A DNA stretch of 64,000 bases from Fischerella sp. PCC 9605 (lineage in GTDB: Bacteria > Cyanobacteriota > Cyanobacteriia > Cyanobacteriales > Nostocaceae), in NCBI RefSeq assembly GCF_000517105.1, contig NZ_KI912150.1, positions 250,096-314,095 on the forward strand. Direction: 5' to 3'. Position 1 is the stretch's first letter; each line of letters starts with the position of its first letter. Shown piece after piece: positions 47,501 through 56,961 of this stretch. The notes beneath the pieces are model-generated. The model saw only the letters and a program-made list of their open reading frames with translations, searched no databases and had not been told where the DNA came from. The position numbers were made by a program, and so were the translations under genes.

Positions 47501-47903
47501 TTTGAGAGATTTTGACTAAAATTACCGATTCAATTAATTGTTGAAAACGCTGAAGATCGGTTAAATGCTCGTGTTGTTGCCACCAAGTATTAAAATCTAA
47601 TTCAGTATCTAGTTCTAAGCCATCTAATATTTGATAAGCTATACCTTTATACCATTTTTCTGCACTGACATAACTGCCAATCAAAGTTAAATCTATAGAT
47701 ACACATCTGAAGCCTTCAGAACGAAGTTTTTTTCCCGTTCTCACTCGCAAGCTAGATTTGCCCATTTGACGCGAATTTAAGACAAAACAGTATTCGCCTG
47801 CTTTCAAAAAATTGAGGAGTTGACAATCTGCTTGGCGGACTACATAGGTACGATGATTATGAGTTAAACTGCCACCAACTTTATAATAATTAGTTGTCTC
47901 CAT
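44520..47903 (-). CDS. AAA-like ATPase with transmembrane segment and 14 WD40 repeats
   Basis: An 1127-residue protein. Residues 1-360 are an AAA_35 ATPase (Walker A LNSRQMGKSSLRVR, Walker B IVIFLDEIDSLI, GGQPFLTQKLCSLI). A hydrophobic segment at about 435-455 (VIILFTTSLTSVFIALITSI) probably spans the membrane. It is followed by a helical linker and then 14 WD40 repeats, enough for two seven-bladed propellers, with units such as VNTLSFSPDGKIIASGSNDN. It seems to be a membrane-tethered sensor in which the propeller binds a ligand or partner. It ends at HHPQPTVCLK. The following TPR/trypsin genes upstream on the same strand suggest a functional cluster. Confidence 0.92.
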   Translation of the reverse strand: METTNYYKVGGSLTHNHRTYVVRQADCQLLNFLKAGEYCFVLNSRQMGKSSLRVRTGKKLRSEGFRCVSIDLTLIGSYVSAEKWYKGIAYQILDGLELDTELDFNTWWQQHEHLTDLQRFQQLIESVILVKISQSIVIFLDEIDSLIKINFKDDFFAFLRACYNQRSEKPDYNRLIFCLLGVASPADLIQDKGRTPFNIGKSIELTGFTFAEAKDALLPGLKEKLESPEIILQQVLNWTGGQPFLTQKLCSLIVNFADKSCSDIKYLVEDYVIKNWEAVDEPEHLRTIRNRLLIDEIKTIGILGLYQRILSNQAGIIADESEEQTALRLSGLVVKKNNTLQVYNLIYQTVFNWDWITHQLTHLRPYSEAINRWLKSDNNSSYLLQGQTLNNALNWSADKYLSNEDYQFLAASQAEQDRKINQILTSANEKSKQIIRRGVIILFTTSLTSVFIALITSIYAQEQIRDYRETIRIEKTATNSLKLFESKQIDGLVSAIQAGQELKALVTDESLDKYSTTKPFDALLNSLTQISEQNQLRGHKAGIKTVIFSPDGELIVSGSDDGTIKLWQRDGTLIKTLSNVSNVFSVRFSPDGKILASGSNDGTIKLWQRDGKLLKTLTRNDSIYTFNFSPEAEILASGGRDGKIKLWSSNGKLIQTINGHIGSIYSISFSPNGEMIASGSNDGTIKLFRRDGMLINTLVEHQGSVNTLSFSPDGKIIASGSNDNTVKLWNLKGKLIKTLNGHNAEINSINFSPDGTIIASGSGDKTIKLWKSDGTLIKTLSGHNDSVMSVNFSPDKKEIASASLDATIKLWNLIDTPIPRFKRHQNIVTSISFSPDGTKIVSSSLDKTIKLWNLEGEIVKTFKSDGKWIYFVSFSADGKTLAAVTSDGVVELRQEDGELIQTLADPQGDVTRVSFSPDGLTLATGSSNHSVKLWSKDGKLRKTLTGHNSDVTSINYSPDEKILASGGSDGSIKLWRDDGTLIQTRTGHNGQVTQISFSRDGKEFASSSEDGTVKLWKIDGTEIATFSGHNQGVTSVSFHPNGKILASSSSDGMINLWKSDGTLLFSVVVGNQVTGVAFSPNGQTLVAGSSDGSVILWSLNLDNLLRRGCSWLKDYLVHHPQPTVCLK

Positions 47904-47926
47904 AATAGCTGGTTAATGAAAATCAA

Positions 47927-48484
47927 TCAATTATTGATTAATGATTGCAATTCTTGTAATAAGTCTTCTGCTTTTTGGAATCCTTCTCTATTGTTTTGTT
48001 GATAGTATAGTCGGGAAGCTTGTTGTACATCTGTAATAGCTTTTTGGTAGTCTAACAATTTGTAGTAAGCAAGACCTCTTAATACATAAGCATTAGTATT
48101 ATTGGGTTTTAGTTCAATTGCTTTACTGTAATCAGCGATCGCTCTTTGATAGCCTTTTAAATAGAAGTAAGCAAAACCTCTTAATTCATAAGCATTAGCA
48201 TCATTGGTTTTTAGTTCAAGAACTTTTGTATAATCAGCGATCGCTCTTTGATAGCCTTTTAAATAGAAGTAAGCAAAACCTCTTAATTCATAAGCATTAG
48301 AATCATTGGGTTTTAGTTCAATTGCTTTACTGTAATCAGCGATCGCTCTTTGATAGTCTTTTAATAGGAAGTAAGCATTACCTCTTTCGTAGTGGTTTAT
48401 AGGATTGTTAGGTTCAAGCGCTATAGCTTTACTAAAATCAAAAATTGCTTTTTCATAGTCTTTTATATTATAGGAAGTAAGCAA
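47927..48484 (-). pseudogene. TPR segment separated from the protease gene by a frameshift
   Basis: A 185-residue TPR frame with five TPR units such as YQRAIADYSKAIELKPND, ending in a short helical tail. It would start at a weak TTG 48484 that overlaps the previous gene's last 17 bases in another frame. The preceding ORF ends YKMRGIAYFL and this one continues YNIKDYEKAIFDFSKAI, so the units are in register. It is better read as the end of the same protein, split by a small insertion or deletion at about 48475. Confidence 0.7.
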
Positions 48485-51400
48485 TACCTCTCATTTTGTA
48501 ACTTTCAAAATCATTAGGCTGAAGTTCAATGGCTTTATTGTAATCAACGATCGCTCTTTGATAGTCTTTTACTTTCAAGTAAGCATCACCTCTCGTTCTG
48601 TAGCTTTCAACATCATTAGGTTGAAGTTCTATGATTTTACTGTAATCAGCGATCGCTTTTTGGTAGTCCTTTAGTGCGAGATAAGCAAGACCTCTCGTTT
48701 CGTAAGTTTTAACATCATTAGGTTGAAGTTCTATGACTTTGCTGTAATCAGCGATCGCTTTTTGGTAATCCTTTAGTACGAGATAAGCAAGACCTCTCAT
48801 TCTGTAGCTTTCAACATCATTAGATTGAAGTTCTATGACTTTGCTGTAATCAACGATCGCTCTTGGATAGTCTTTTAATTGGAAGTAAGTACGACCTCTT
48901 AAGTAGTAATATTGAACATCGTTAGGTTTAATTTCTATGACTTTACTAAAATCAAGAATAGCTCTTCCATAGTCTTTTAGTGCGGCATAAGCAAGACCTC
49001 GATTTAAGTAAACAAGTGAGAACCTATCTGCCATCTCAGGATTATCAATTAGCCCTTCAGGCATACGTTCAATAGCTTGAGTGAAATCAGCGATCGCTTT
49101 TTCATACTCTTTTAATTTGGCGTAAGCATCACCTCTGAGAACATAAAGATAATCATAATCTGGCCGTAATTCAATGGCTTTGTTATAATCAGCAAAAGCT
49201 TTATCGTAGTTTTTTAGTTGAAAGTAAGCCTTACCTCTTCTGGAGTAGACATTTACAATTGACTCCGGAACGTCTTCAATTTCAATAGCTTTGGTGAAGT
49301 CAGCAATAGATTTTTCATAGTTTTTTATATCAAGATAGGCACTCCCTCTACGATAGTAAGCATCCCATTTTATTGTGACTACTTTTCTTATGAATAAAGG
49401 CTCATCATTAGGTGCAACTTCAATCGCTTTCGTGTAATCAGCAAAAGCTTTGTCGTAGTCTTTTAGTTGAAAGTAAGCATCACCTCTAATGTTGTAACTT
49501 TCTGCATTGTTAGGTTGAACTTTAATAATTTGAGTATAATCAGCAACAGCTTTTTTATACTCTTTTAATTTGAAGTAAGCATCACCTCTGACTTTGTAGC
49601 TATAACTATCAGGTGTAATTTCAATTGCTCTAGTATAATCAGCAACAGCTTTTTTATACTCTTTTAATTTGAAGTAAGCATCACCCCTAATTTTGTAGCT
49701 ATAACTACTAGGTGCAACTTCAATGGCTCTAGTATAATCAGCAAAAGCTTTATCGTAGTTTTTTAATTCAAAGTAAGCATCACCTCTAGTTCGGTAATTA
49801 AGACCATTAGGCTTAAGTTCAATTGCTTTAGTATAATCAGCAAAAGCTTTATCGTAGTCTTTTAATTCAAAGTAAGCCTTTCCTCTAGTTCGGTAATTAA
49901 AACCATTAGGCTCAAGTTCAATAGCTTTCGTATAATCAGCAAAAGCTTTGTCATAGTCTTTTAAGTGAAGAAAGTAAAAACGACCTCTTGTTTGGTAATG
50001 CTCACTATTAGGCTCAAGTTCAATAGCTTTCGTGTAATTAGCAATGACCTTAATAACTTTGTTTTTGTCAAAAGGTACTTTTTTGGCCAATAAAAGGGAA
50101 AGTTCATCTCGAAAAGCCCTATAGAAATACATTTTCGCACTAGGATTAATCTTCAAAGCTTCATTGTAAGCAACAAGCTCCTCTTGGTAACGTTTTAAGA
50201 ACCAAAGAACATGGGCTTTTTGTACATAAAGATTAAAATCTTTGGGCTGGATTGCAATTGCCTTATCAATAGCGGCTAGTGCTTCTGAATATTTACTCAA
50301 TGCTGTAAGTGTATAACTTTGCCGACGCCAACCTTGGTAGAAATTTGGTTGGAGCTTGGTAGCTTGTTTAAAATCAGCAAGCGCTTTTTGAGATATACTC
50401 CAACTTAGACCTGCTTTTACTTGCGGTTGATCAATTAATACTAAACCCCTAGCATAATAAGCTTGATAAAAGTCTGGCTTAAGTTTGATTGCCTGAGTAA
50501 ACGCAGCAAATGCTTCTTCTTGTCTATCTAATTTTTGAAGTTGACTTCCATAATTGAGCCAATCAAATGCACTATGAGGAACCTTCAAGGAAAATAGTTG
50601 ATTCTCAATCGAAGTAGCTTCTGAGCTATTTAAACCTGCTGGAAGAGAATTTTCTATTTTTAAATCTTCAGTTTTAACACCTGTCTTGCTAGCTAGACTT
50701 AAAAAGGTTGCGATGGGAACCCCCAAACTATAACCGAGGTGAAGTTCAACCATTTGACCTGCTTGATCTATTTCAATCTCGTCTTCAGCCGCCGTATTAA
50801 TTCCTATCACACGACCAGAACGATCTAAGACAGGACTTCCACTCATCCCCCGATAGGACGCATTGGTGTAATACAGACCATAGTGTTTAGTCAGAGAATG
50901 TATATCTTGTACATTTTCTTGTGCATCTTCTTTCTTGACAGCTTTTCCAGCAGTTAATAGCCTATTAGAAGTTTTGGTTCCTGGAAATCCAGAGACAAAA
51001 ATCCATTGTGATCCTTCAGAACCTACTTTATATTTTGCTAAATTGGCAACTGTGTAAGTTTTGCCAGAAGTAAATGAAACTACTGCTAAATCAACTCCTT
51101 CTAAACAGGTCATCTTCTCAAGATTTACCGGATATCTTTGTCCGTCAGGAGTAACAATGTGATATTCCTCTGTTCTTTGTTCCGTATCAAGCTGACATCC
51201 TGGTTTAGCTTCATCTCGGTCTACCACATGATTTGCCGTCAAGACATAATAAGTCTGTCCCTGCTTGGCAACTATTACCCCTGAACCATTGCCACTGTAG
51301 CGCAAATCAATCTTTACGGTAATCTGTTGGGCAATATCATCTACTTCCTTAACTATGCCAGTATATTGAGTCGTCTGTGGCGGATTTTTCTGGTTTTCTG

Positions 51401-52172
51401 CATTGGGAATAATCTCTGTTAGCTGGGGTGCAATTTGGGTTAATTTCGCAATCGGTACAGCAAAACTCGACTGGCGCATTTTCTCCATCACTCTTGGAGT
51501 GGGAATGGTTCTATCCTGATAGATATAGGCATCATTGAGAATTGGCTCTGCACTTTGTCCTACAATCCCAATGAGTTTCCCCTCTTCATTCAACACAGGC
51601 CCCCCACTCATTCCTTGTTGTGTCTGGTTGGTGTAGCCTATCTGGTAGCCACCCCTTAAGGGTTTAGTCGCGATCAGGGTAATTTTGCCACTGGTAAAAA
51701 TTAATTGTTCTTGCTCAAAGGGAAACCCTGCGGTGAAGACTACTTGATTTTCTTTAAGGGTAGATGAGTTTCCCACAGTGGCAACTGCATAGTTATCCTT
51801 AGCTTGAAATTCTAACAATACTAAATCGTTATCAGAGGATGTATCACCTTGATAGATAAGGTTTGCTTGATAGACTTTGCCATCAGAGGTTTGAATGCGA
51901 TAGGGATTGCCGCGACTGACGACATGGGCATTAGTTAAGATGGTATAAACTTGTCCTTTTTTGGCAATTAAAATCCCGGAACCACGATAGTTTCCTACAA
52001 GGACTTTAACGGTGATGGATTGAGCGATTTGACGCACCTTGTCGGATGCTGTTTGGGTGGGAACTGAGGGAGTAGGAATATTGCTAGATGCAGGGGTTGA
52101 AAAAGTAGGGGTACAAATGAGTAATAAACTGCTAAAACTAGCAATCACAGGGATATAGGGGCAATTTTTCAT
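48468..52172 (-). CDS. Exported protein with two trypsin-like domains and a long TPR array
   Basis: About 1234 residues. A signal sequence (residues 8-27, ASFSSLLLICTPTFSTPA) leads to trypsin-like domain 1 with H83 (TNAHVV), D116 (DNDLVLL) and S189 (QGMSGGPV), then domain 2 with TANHVV, GVDLAVV and RGMSGSPV. Both triads look complete. From about 535 onward there are some twenty TPR units. The ATG at 52172 is used; a TTG at 52181 adds three residues. The array ends abruptly because of a frameshift near 48475. A protein-recruiting protease at or beyond the inner membrane fits; the target is not known. Confidence 0.88.
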   Translation of the reverse strand: MKNCPYIPVIASFSSLLLICTPTFSTPASSNIPTPSVPTQTASDKVRQIAQSITVKVLVGNYRGSGILIAKKGQVYTILTNAHVVSRGNPYRIQTSDGKVYQANLIYQGDTSSDNDLVLLEFQAKDNYAVATVGNSSTLKENQVVFTAGFPFEQEQLIFTSGKITLIATKPLRGGYQIGYTNQTQQGMSGGPVLNEEGKLIGIVGQSAEPILNDAYIYQDRTIPTPRVMEKMRQSSFAVPIAKLTQIAPQLTEIIPNAENQKNPPQTTQYTGIVKEVDDIAQQITVKIDLRYSGNGSGVIVAKQGQTYYVLTANHVVDRDEAKPGCQLDTEQRTEEYHIVTPDGQRYPVNLEKMTCLEGVDLAVVSFTSGKTYTVANLAKYKVGSEGSQWIFVSGFPGTKTSNRLLTAGKAVKKEDAQENVQDIHSLTKHYGLYYTNASYRGMSGSPVLDRSGRVIGINTAAEDEIEIDQAGQMVELHLGYSLGVPIATFLSLASKTGVKTEDLKIENSLPAGLNSSEATSIENQLFSLKVPHSAFDWLNYGSQLQKLDRQEEAFAAFTQAIKLKPDFYQAYYARGLVLIDQPQVKAGLSWSISQKALADFKQATKLQPNFYQGWRRQSYTLTALSKYSEALAAIDKAIAIQPKDFNLYVQKAHVLWFLKRYQEELVAYNEALKINPSAKMYFYRAFRDELSLLLAKKVPFDKNKVIKVIANYTKAIELEPNSEHYQTRGRFYFLHLKDYDKAFADYTKAIELEPNGFNYRTRGKAYFELKDYDKAFADYTKAIELKPNGLNYRTRGDAYFELKNYDKAFADYTRAIEVAPSSYSYKIRGDAYFKLKEYKKAVADYTRAIEITPDSYSYKVRGDAYFKLKEYKKAVADYTQIIKVQPNNAESYNIRGDAYFQLKDYDKAFADYTKAIEVAPNDEPLFIRKVVTIKWDAYYRRGSAYLDIKNYEKSIADFTKAIEIEDVPESIVNVYSRRGKAYFQLKNYDKAFADYNKAIELRPDYDYLYVLRGDAYAKLKEYEKAIADFTQAIERMPEGLIDNPEMADRFSLVYLNRGLAYAALKDYGRAILDFSKVIEIKPNDVQYYYLRGRTYFQLKDYPRAIVDYSKVIELQSNDVESYRMRGLAYLVLKDYQKAIADYSKVIELQPNDVKTYETRGLAYLALKDYQKAIADYSKIIELQPNDVESYRTRGDAYLKVKDYQRAIVDYNKAIELQPNDFESYKMRGIAYFL

Positions 52173-52295
52173 ATCTGTCAACTACGTTTAACTTCTATAT
52201 TTAGAGATTGACGATAGGATAAAGACTATTTATCTCTATCAGATTGTTGATGAAGCATTCTGAAGATCTGAATTTTGTACTTGAAAATCTTTTTA

Positions 52296-52835
52296 TTACT
52301 TGCTTACAACTGGTTGGTTACGCAACCACTCATCTATGTCAATCTGATAGTAGACTTGAGGAGTGCCACTACTGTGTTTGACAGGACCAACACTACGACC
52401 GTTGAGAGTGTCTTTTAATTGATTGAGAATTTGCAATGGCTTGTCTTCACGTCGCAGAGTCATTAGCACAGTCTCGCAGGAACCATCGTATTTACTGCTA
52501 GCACAGATAATATTTTGACCGTTGCTGGTGGTACTATTGGTAAGAAAATTTAAGTTGTCATTGTTGTAAGCTTGTTGGAAGCGGGGTGATACTTGTTGAC
52601 AGCGCTGTTGCGGAGAATAGCTGCCTAATGCTTTTACCCAGCGAACGACAGCAATTTTTCCTCTTGGTGTCCAAGCAAAAGTCGTAGGTAAACGCTTGCC
52701 GTCGTTTTGGTCGAAACTAACTCCACAGATAAACTGTACGGATGTCTGGGCTTCTGTTCTAGGCATGCAAGAAGCTATGCTCACACAAGTAACAATTCCG
52801 GTTAACAAAAGTGTCGTCGTTAATTTCCAATTCAT
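52296..52835 (-). CDS. COP23-domain protein (circadian oscillating polypeptide family)
   Basis: A 179-residue exported protein with a signal sequence (MNWKLTTTLLLTGIVTCVSI, then ASC lipobox-like) and the COP23 domain: FICGVSFDQNDGKRLPTTFA, AVVRWVKALGSY, RCQQVSPRFQ and CETVLMTLR. The ATG at 52835 is preferred over 52889 because it opens the signal sequence. It is 114 bases after a gene for an HtrA-like protease on the same strand and precedes the double-trypsin gene. COP23 was first seen as a membrane protein with circadian abundance in a cyanobacterium. The biochemical role is unknown. Confidence 0.85.
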   Translation of the reverse strand: MNWKLTTTLLLTGIVTCVSIASCMPRTEAQTSVQFICGVSFDQNDGKRLPTTFAWTPRGKIAVVRWVKALGSYSPQQRCQQVSPRFQQAYNNDNLNFLTNSTTSNGQNIICASSKYDGSCETVLMTLRREDKPLQILNQLKDTLNGRSVGPVKHSSGTPQVYYQIDIDEWLRNQPVVSK

Positions 52836-52951
52836 AGTTTTATTTTCCGTAATCGTGCAAGTTTTTGTAAGGAAAAAACTGTGACGCACCTGTAGCTAAC
52901 TTTCAGTACGCGGTTTATTTACACCTACATACTTAGTTGCCTCTATCGTTT

Positions 52952-54055
52952 TTATTTATTAACAAATGCCCGTAAACTGTATTCTCCCGACTCGCCGCGC
53001 TCAAAAGCATTTGCTAACACTACATAAGTTCCACCTTCTGGCAAGGTGACAACTAATCTGGCGTTAAAGTCTTTGGAAGAGATATCATCATTTTGTTCGA
53101 CGAGTTTCTTTTGAGCAGGTAGCAACAGGAATAAAGCTGGATCTATTTGCTTACTATTCATCTCAATCGTTATCTTTTCGCCTGCTCGACCTTTAAAGAC
53201 ATAAGCTTGATAATAGCTACCATTGGCTAGAATACCGTCTCCACTGTGCAGCTTTGCTGTCACCGTTTGACCGTCTAGAGGCAAAAGTTGAACTGGCGTA
53301 CTGTTATGGGGTTGTTGTCGCCGCGCTACTGAAGAGGAGTTTCCTTGCTGTAGGGCGACTAAAAAAGGTTTTACCCGATCAGTTGCGATCGCTATGCCAA
53401 TACCAGCATTAGAGTTGCCATTCGGATTAACTAACAGGGTATTGACCCCGATTACTTCTGCCTTGGAATTGAGTAAAGGCCCCCCTGAATTACCTGGATT
53501 AATCACAGCATTGTGTTGGATGAAACCTCTTCTAGGATCTAAACGACTGACGATACCGTTGGTGAAAGTATGCTCTAAACCAAAGGGAGAACCAATTGCA
53601 TATACCGACTGTCCGACTTTGACAGTTCCGGGTGCAGCCAAACGTAAGGTAGGCAAACGACGTTGATTGCGAATTTTGATTGCTGCTAAGTCTAATCCCT
53701 GTCCTTGAAAACCGATGACATCAGCCTGTAATTCCTTGCCGTCAGCTAAAATAACGGTAACGCTAGAAGGTGCATTTTCAACTACGTGAGCATTGGTTAA
53801 GACTAAACCATTAGGCGTAACGATAAAACCACTTCCAACTACATCACCATGTCTAATGGTCACTACCGCAGGACTGGCTGTTTCATATACTTCGATTCGG
53901 GTTTGTTCTTCAGAACTTTGCACTAGGGTCTGCGCTGGTGGCTGAGTCTGATCTACTTTCTCAACGATTTTCGCGAAAGTGCTGCTTATTTCTCCATTAA
54001 AAAGCACGCTTGTCAAAATTACTGATGTCCATATCCGTAGGAGTTTCCCATTCAT
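52952..54055 (-). CDS. HtrA-like exported serine protease with PPC domain
   Basis: A 367-residue trypsin-like protease. Signal sequence about 1-28 (ending STFAK), then triad H90 (TNAHVV), D122 (GLDLAAIKI) and S190 (NPGNSGGPL). In place of the PDZ domain of HtrA, the C-terminal 100 residues form a pre-peptidase C-terminal (PPC) type beta domain (QAYVFKGRAGEKITIEM, ARLVVTLPEGGTYVVLANAF). The ATG at 54055 is taken, since upstream codons (to 54088) are basic and not signal-like. Likely periplasmic. It is the first gene of a run with COP23 and the trypsin-TPR gene. Confidence 0.88.
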   Translation of the reverse strand: MNGKLLRIWTSVILTSVLFNGEISSTFAKIVEKVDQTQPPAQTLVQSSEEQTRIEVYETASPAVVTIRHGDVVGSGFIVTPNGLVLTNAHVVENAPSSVTVILADGKELQADVIGFQGQGLDLAAIKIRNQRRLPTLRLAAPGTVKVGQSVYAIGSPFGLEHTFTNGIVSRLDPRRGFIQHNAVINPGNSGGPLLNSKAEVIGVNTLLVNPNGNSNAGIGIAIATDRVKPFLVALQQGNSSSVARRQQPHNSTPVQLLPLDGQTVTAKLHSGDGILANGSYYQAYVFKGRAGEKITIEMNSKQIDPALFLLLPAQKKLVEQNDDISSKDFNARLVVTLPEGGTYVVLANAFERGESGEYSLRAFVNK

Positions 54056-54370
54056 CTTGCGTCTTTTTTCTCTGGCTTCTTTAGGCATCTTAGGCGCTTT
54101 CAGAAGCTCTATTTCAAAATTGAGCCAAATTTCACTTATTTTCTCTCAAGTTATGCTATATGTGAAGTTTTTTTCACTAAACTAAGGCTCAACAGAACTT
54201 CATATACAATCAATAGCAACTCAGGATGAGATGCTTGCGTAATCATCTTTTACGAACTCAAGCAGGAGAACGCAATCTGGGAGCACCAAAACTTCAATAC
54301 TAGTTTAAATCTTGTTGACCCTAACTCCCTTTTCTTTCATTCTCTACTGATAACCTTCTCCTCATTGCTA
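54056..54370. other. Gap without a recognised gene
   Basis: The part near 54056-54190 should contain the HtrA-like gene's promoter. I see nothing else of note. Confidence 0.5.
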
Positions 54371-54686
54371 GCGATCGCCAAACCTACAGTCCCAACTCAT
54401 CCTGGTAGGGCCTTACACCGAGCCATCCAAATCTTCCAAGCCATCAAACAATGGAATCATCAGCACCCACAAAGTACTTTCGCCATCACAATTATGCTTG
54501 CTTGGCCGCACCTTTAACGTCCACCGAGACGCCGTAAAGCAATTCCTTCACACCTACGATCGCGATATTCAGCAATACCACGACTCCCAGGGTGTTACCA
54601 ATCTACGCGGACACAACCGTCAAGCTGGTAGAAACGTCCATCAACTCAAGGCTTTTGTTCAAAAACACTTACAAAATCTTTCGTAA
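54371..54686 (+). pseudogene. Decayed helical protein of unknown family
   Basis: The frame reads PTHPGRALHRAIQIFQAIKQ and STFAITIML, then shifts by one base at about 54497 and continues LGRTFNVHRDAVKQFLHTYD and HNRQAGRNVHQLKAFVQKHL to a stop. A helix-turn-helix-like pattern suggests a DNA-binding protein from a mobile element. I do not recognise the family. No start codon is evident. Confidence 0.4.
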
Positions 54687-55327
54687 TAACCGTACTCAGC
54701 AGTCGTACTAACCTAGGGTGTTTACTTTGAGTGTTTTTAGGGAATTTCCTGGAAAATTATTCATGCTACTTTTCACTTGTCGGAAAGCGGCTGGAACAAT
54801 AGCTTTCCGACCAAAAGAGCCAACACATATTTTACATGAAGTCTTGTAAGCTAAAGGGTTCAAAGTAAACAGCCTAGTACTAACCGTACAACATCTGCTG
54901 ACTGTTGACTTAGCAATGAAACCCATTGCCAACAGAGAATGAGTAATACTTCGATGAGGAAACCTGTCTTCTATCCAACTGCTAATGGGAAAGAAGATTT
55001 TACCGATGGTGCTTTCGGTGGTGTCGAGTCGGGAAGCTGCGAACCGAGAATGGCTAAACCCAAGGGTAAGGGGTCGGCAGTGCCGAGGATTAGGGAAGTT
55101 CCAGCAGTGGCGATTGTGGCGTGGGTAATTGCCATCATAAATCAGTTATCAGTAAAGAGTGAGCAGTTACCAGTTTTGGGTTATTTGTTTGGGTTGTCAG
55201 TTATTCGGCTCACTAACGGTGTAACTAAGAAGCGATCGCTTTATGAATTTAATTTAATCTCTGTATGCTTTGCTCAGTAGGGGTTTCAGTGTAAGTTGCA
55301 TCGTATGACACGAACCTTCTATTAGGT
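54687..55327. other. Stretch without a supported gene
   Basis: ORFs on both strands (for example minus 54708-54932 and plus 54939-55280) lack recognised motifs and good starts. Either could be IS-derived debris. Confidence 0.4.
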
Positions 55328-56800
55328 CTAATTAATACCCAAGTAAATGGGTTTACTTTCGCAACTAAAATTATTTCCTTCGATGCCAATAGTTATAAGG
55401 CTCTCGTTACCAAATGGGGAAAGTGATTGATCAAAAGACTTCAGATGAATAGTAAAACGCCAAGGTCCTTTTGCTGGAATAAAAAGCGGATCATCAAACG
55501 TGAATCTAGAAAGCTTTTTCGTAAAATCAACTGGTATTGTATATGCATTCATAACTTTAATGACCCCTGGCATTGGATAAGCTTTGGGTATAGTCCAAGC
55601 CGCTAATGGTGCTACAAATAACCGCGTAATTATTACAGTATCATCCGACTTATTTCTTACTGTCACATCAAGGATTGGATCAACCACTTTGTCATAAGCA
55701 GTAGAATCAAATCTTCTCATTCCTTGCTCATCAACACCAAACCTACATATTGTTTGATGAAAAGAATACCTAGATAGTTCATATAAATATGAAAGTTCCT
55801 CCTGACCAGTAAGCTCTAGAGGGTGGATTGGAATTTCGTGCAGTGTATCCCAATGGCAATGATGTCGGCGAACATCAATATTAATTATTTCAAGTAGATC
55901 AACAATGTCTTGTTTTCTCCTTTCTTGATAATCTCTGTAGCGGTTCACAGTAATCGGAGGGGGAAAAGTATTACGATCGTAATTCAAATTCAGGTCTTCT
56001 TGCTTACCGTTCTGGTAATGAACCACTCCATCATGGCTTCCCACATCTATCTTCATAGTCTTTATAAAATCACAAAGCAAACGATGTTGAATAGATGATG
56101 CAGATTCAGGTCGTGCAATTGTAGAATGATCGGAACCCGGCACTTTGAACGGATTGTCAAAGTATCTTGCAGCAGCAAATGGTTCAACAATTTGCTCTTT
56201 GAAAAACAAACAAATTTTGGAAAAGATTGAAAGGTCTTCGATTAATTCTTTTCCTTTGATCGCTAATTTACCTGTTTCCTTGAGATTCCTGAAATCTTTA
56301 TCAAGATCGTTCAGCCAAGTGTTACTTTGTGAAAACCTTAGTGCATCTGCTTGCGTATGACCTACAGCTTTTGAGACAATACTGAGCAAGTTTGCATATC
56401 TAGACCCCAACGATGGAGATGCAATCAAGAATAAACCAGCTTCCTCCAATCCATTTTCAAGCAAATCTAGTTGTTGACTAACCAGAAATCGTCTAGCGAC
56501 AATCCCTCCCATACTGTGGCAGACGAATATCATTTGCGAATGATTGAGCGCATTATCCAAGCGTAAATTTTCCTTGAGTGAATCTACGACATCTCCTAAA
56601 CTGTAGTAACCGCCAGAAATGCCTGTTCGATAAGTAAATACATAGATTCCAATCGATGAAAGATCATTTTCTGCTTTAAGTAGCTCAGGCCAGTAGGTTC
56701 CGTTTGGATTTCTCCAACACTCCTCACTAGAATTAATACCATGAATAAAAATAACGCTTAGATCATTATTAGGTTGTCTAAGCCAGTTTCCTTGAGTCAT
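55328..56800 (-). CDS. Lipase-like alpha/beta hydrolase with C-terminal beta domain
   Basis: A 490-residue protein. The N-terminal half is an alpha/beta hydrolase of the PGAP1/lipase-like group: VIFIHGINSSEE (oxyanion), nucleophile Ser in VCHSMGGIVARRF, and later LFLIASPSLGSRYA. A catalytic His may be in GSDHSTIARPES. The C-terminal 150 residues look beta-rich (VDPILDVTVRNKSDDTVIIT) and do not match a known domain. No signal peptide. Flanked by degenerate DNA, so it may be accessory. Substrate unknown; lipid or polyester cleavage is the family norm. Confidence 0.8.
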   Translation of the reverse strand: MTQGNWLRQPNNDLSVIFIHGINSSEECWRNPNGTYWPELLKAENDLSSIGIYVFTYRTGISGGYYSLGDVVDSLKENLRLDNALNHSQMIFVCHSMGGIVARRFLVSQQLDLLENGLEEAGLFLIASPSLGSRYANLLSIVSKAVGHTQADALRFSQSNTWLNDLDKDFRNLKETGKLAIKGKELIEDLSIFSKICLFFKEQIVEPFAAARYFDNPFKVPGSDHSTIARPESASSIQHRLLCDFIKTMKIDVGSHDGVVHYQNGKQEDLNLNYDRNTFPPPITVNRYRDYQERRKQDIVDLLEIINIDVRRHHCHWDTLHEIPIHPLELTGQEELSYLYELSRYSFHQTICRFGVDEQGMRRFDSTAYDKVVDPILDVTVRNKSDDTVIITRLFVAPLAAWTIPKAYPMPGVIKVMNAYTIPVDFTKKLSRFTFDDPLFIPAKGPWRFTIHLKSFDQSLSPFGNESLITIGIEGNNFSCESKPIYLGIN

Positions 56801-56961
56801 ATTATTCCTAACAAGGTGTCGCCGTGTCGCCTTTACTCCTCACATCACACTTCAAAATTTCTCTTACCGCGACCTCACTATTTGCTCTAACTGAATTTTC
56901 TTCGAGCGGCGATCGCCAATCTCTAGGTCGGGCAATTTTCAAAGCGATCGCTTGTGATTAA

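Noticed and set aside
47950-50000. About 100-base repeated units resembling an array
   Set aside because: They are the coding repeats of tandem TPR units in one reading frame, not CRISPR or satellite DNA.
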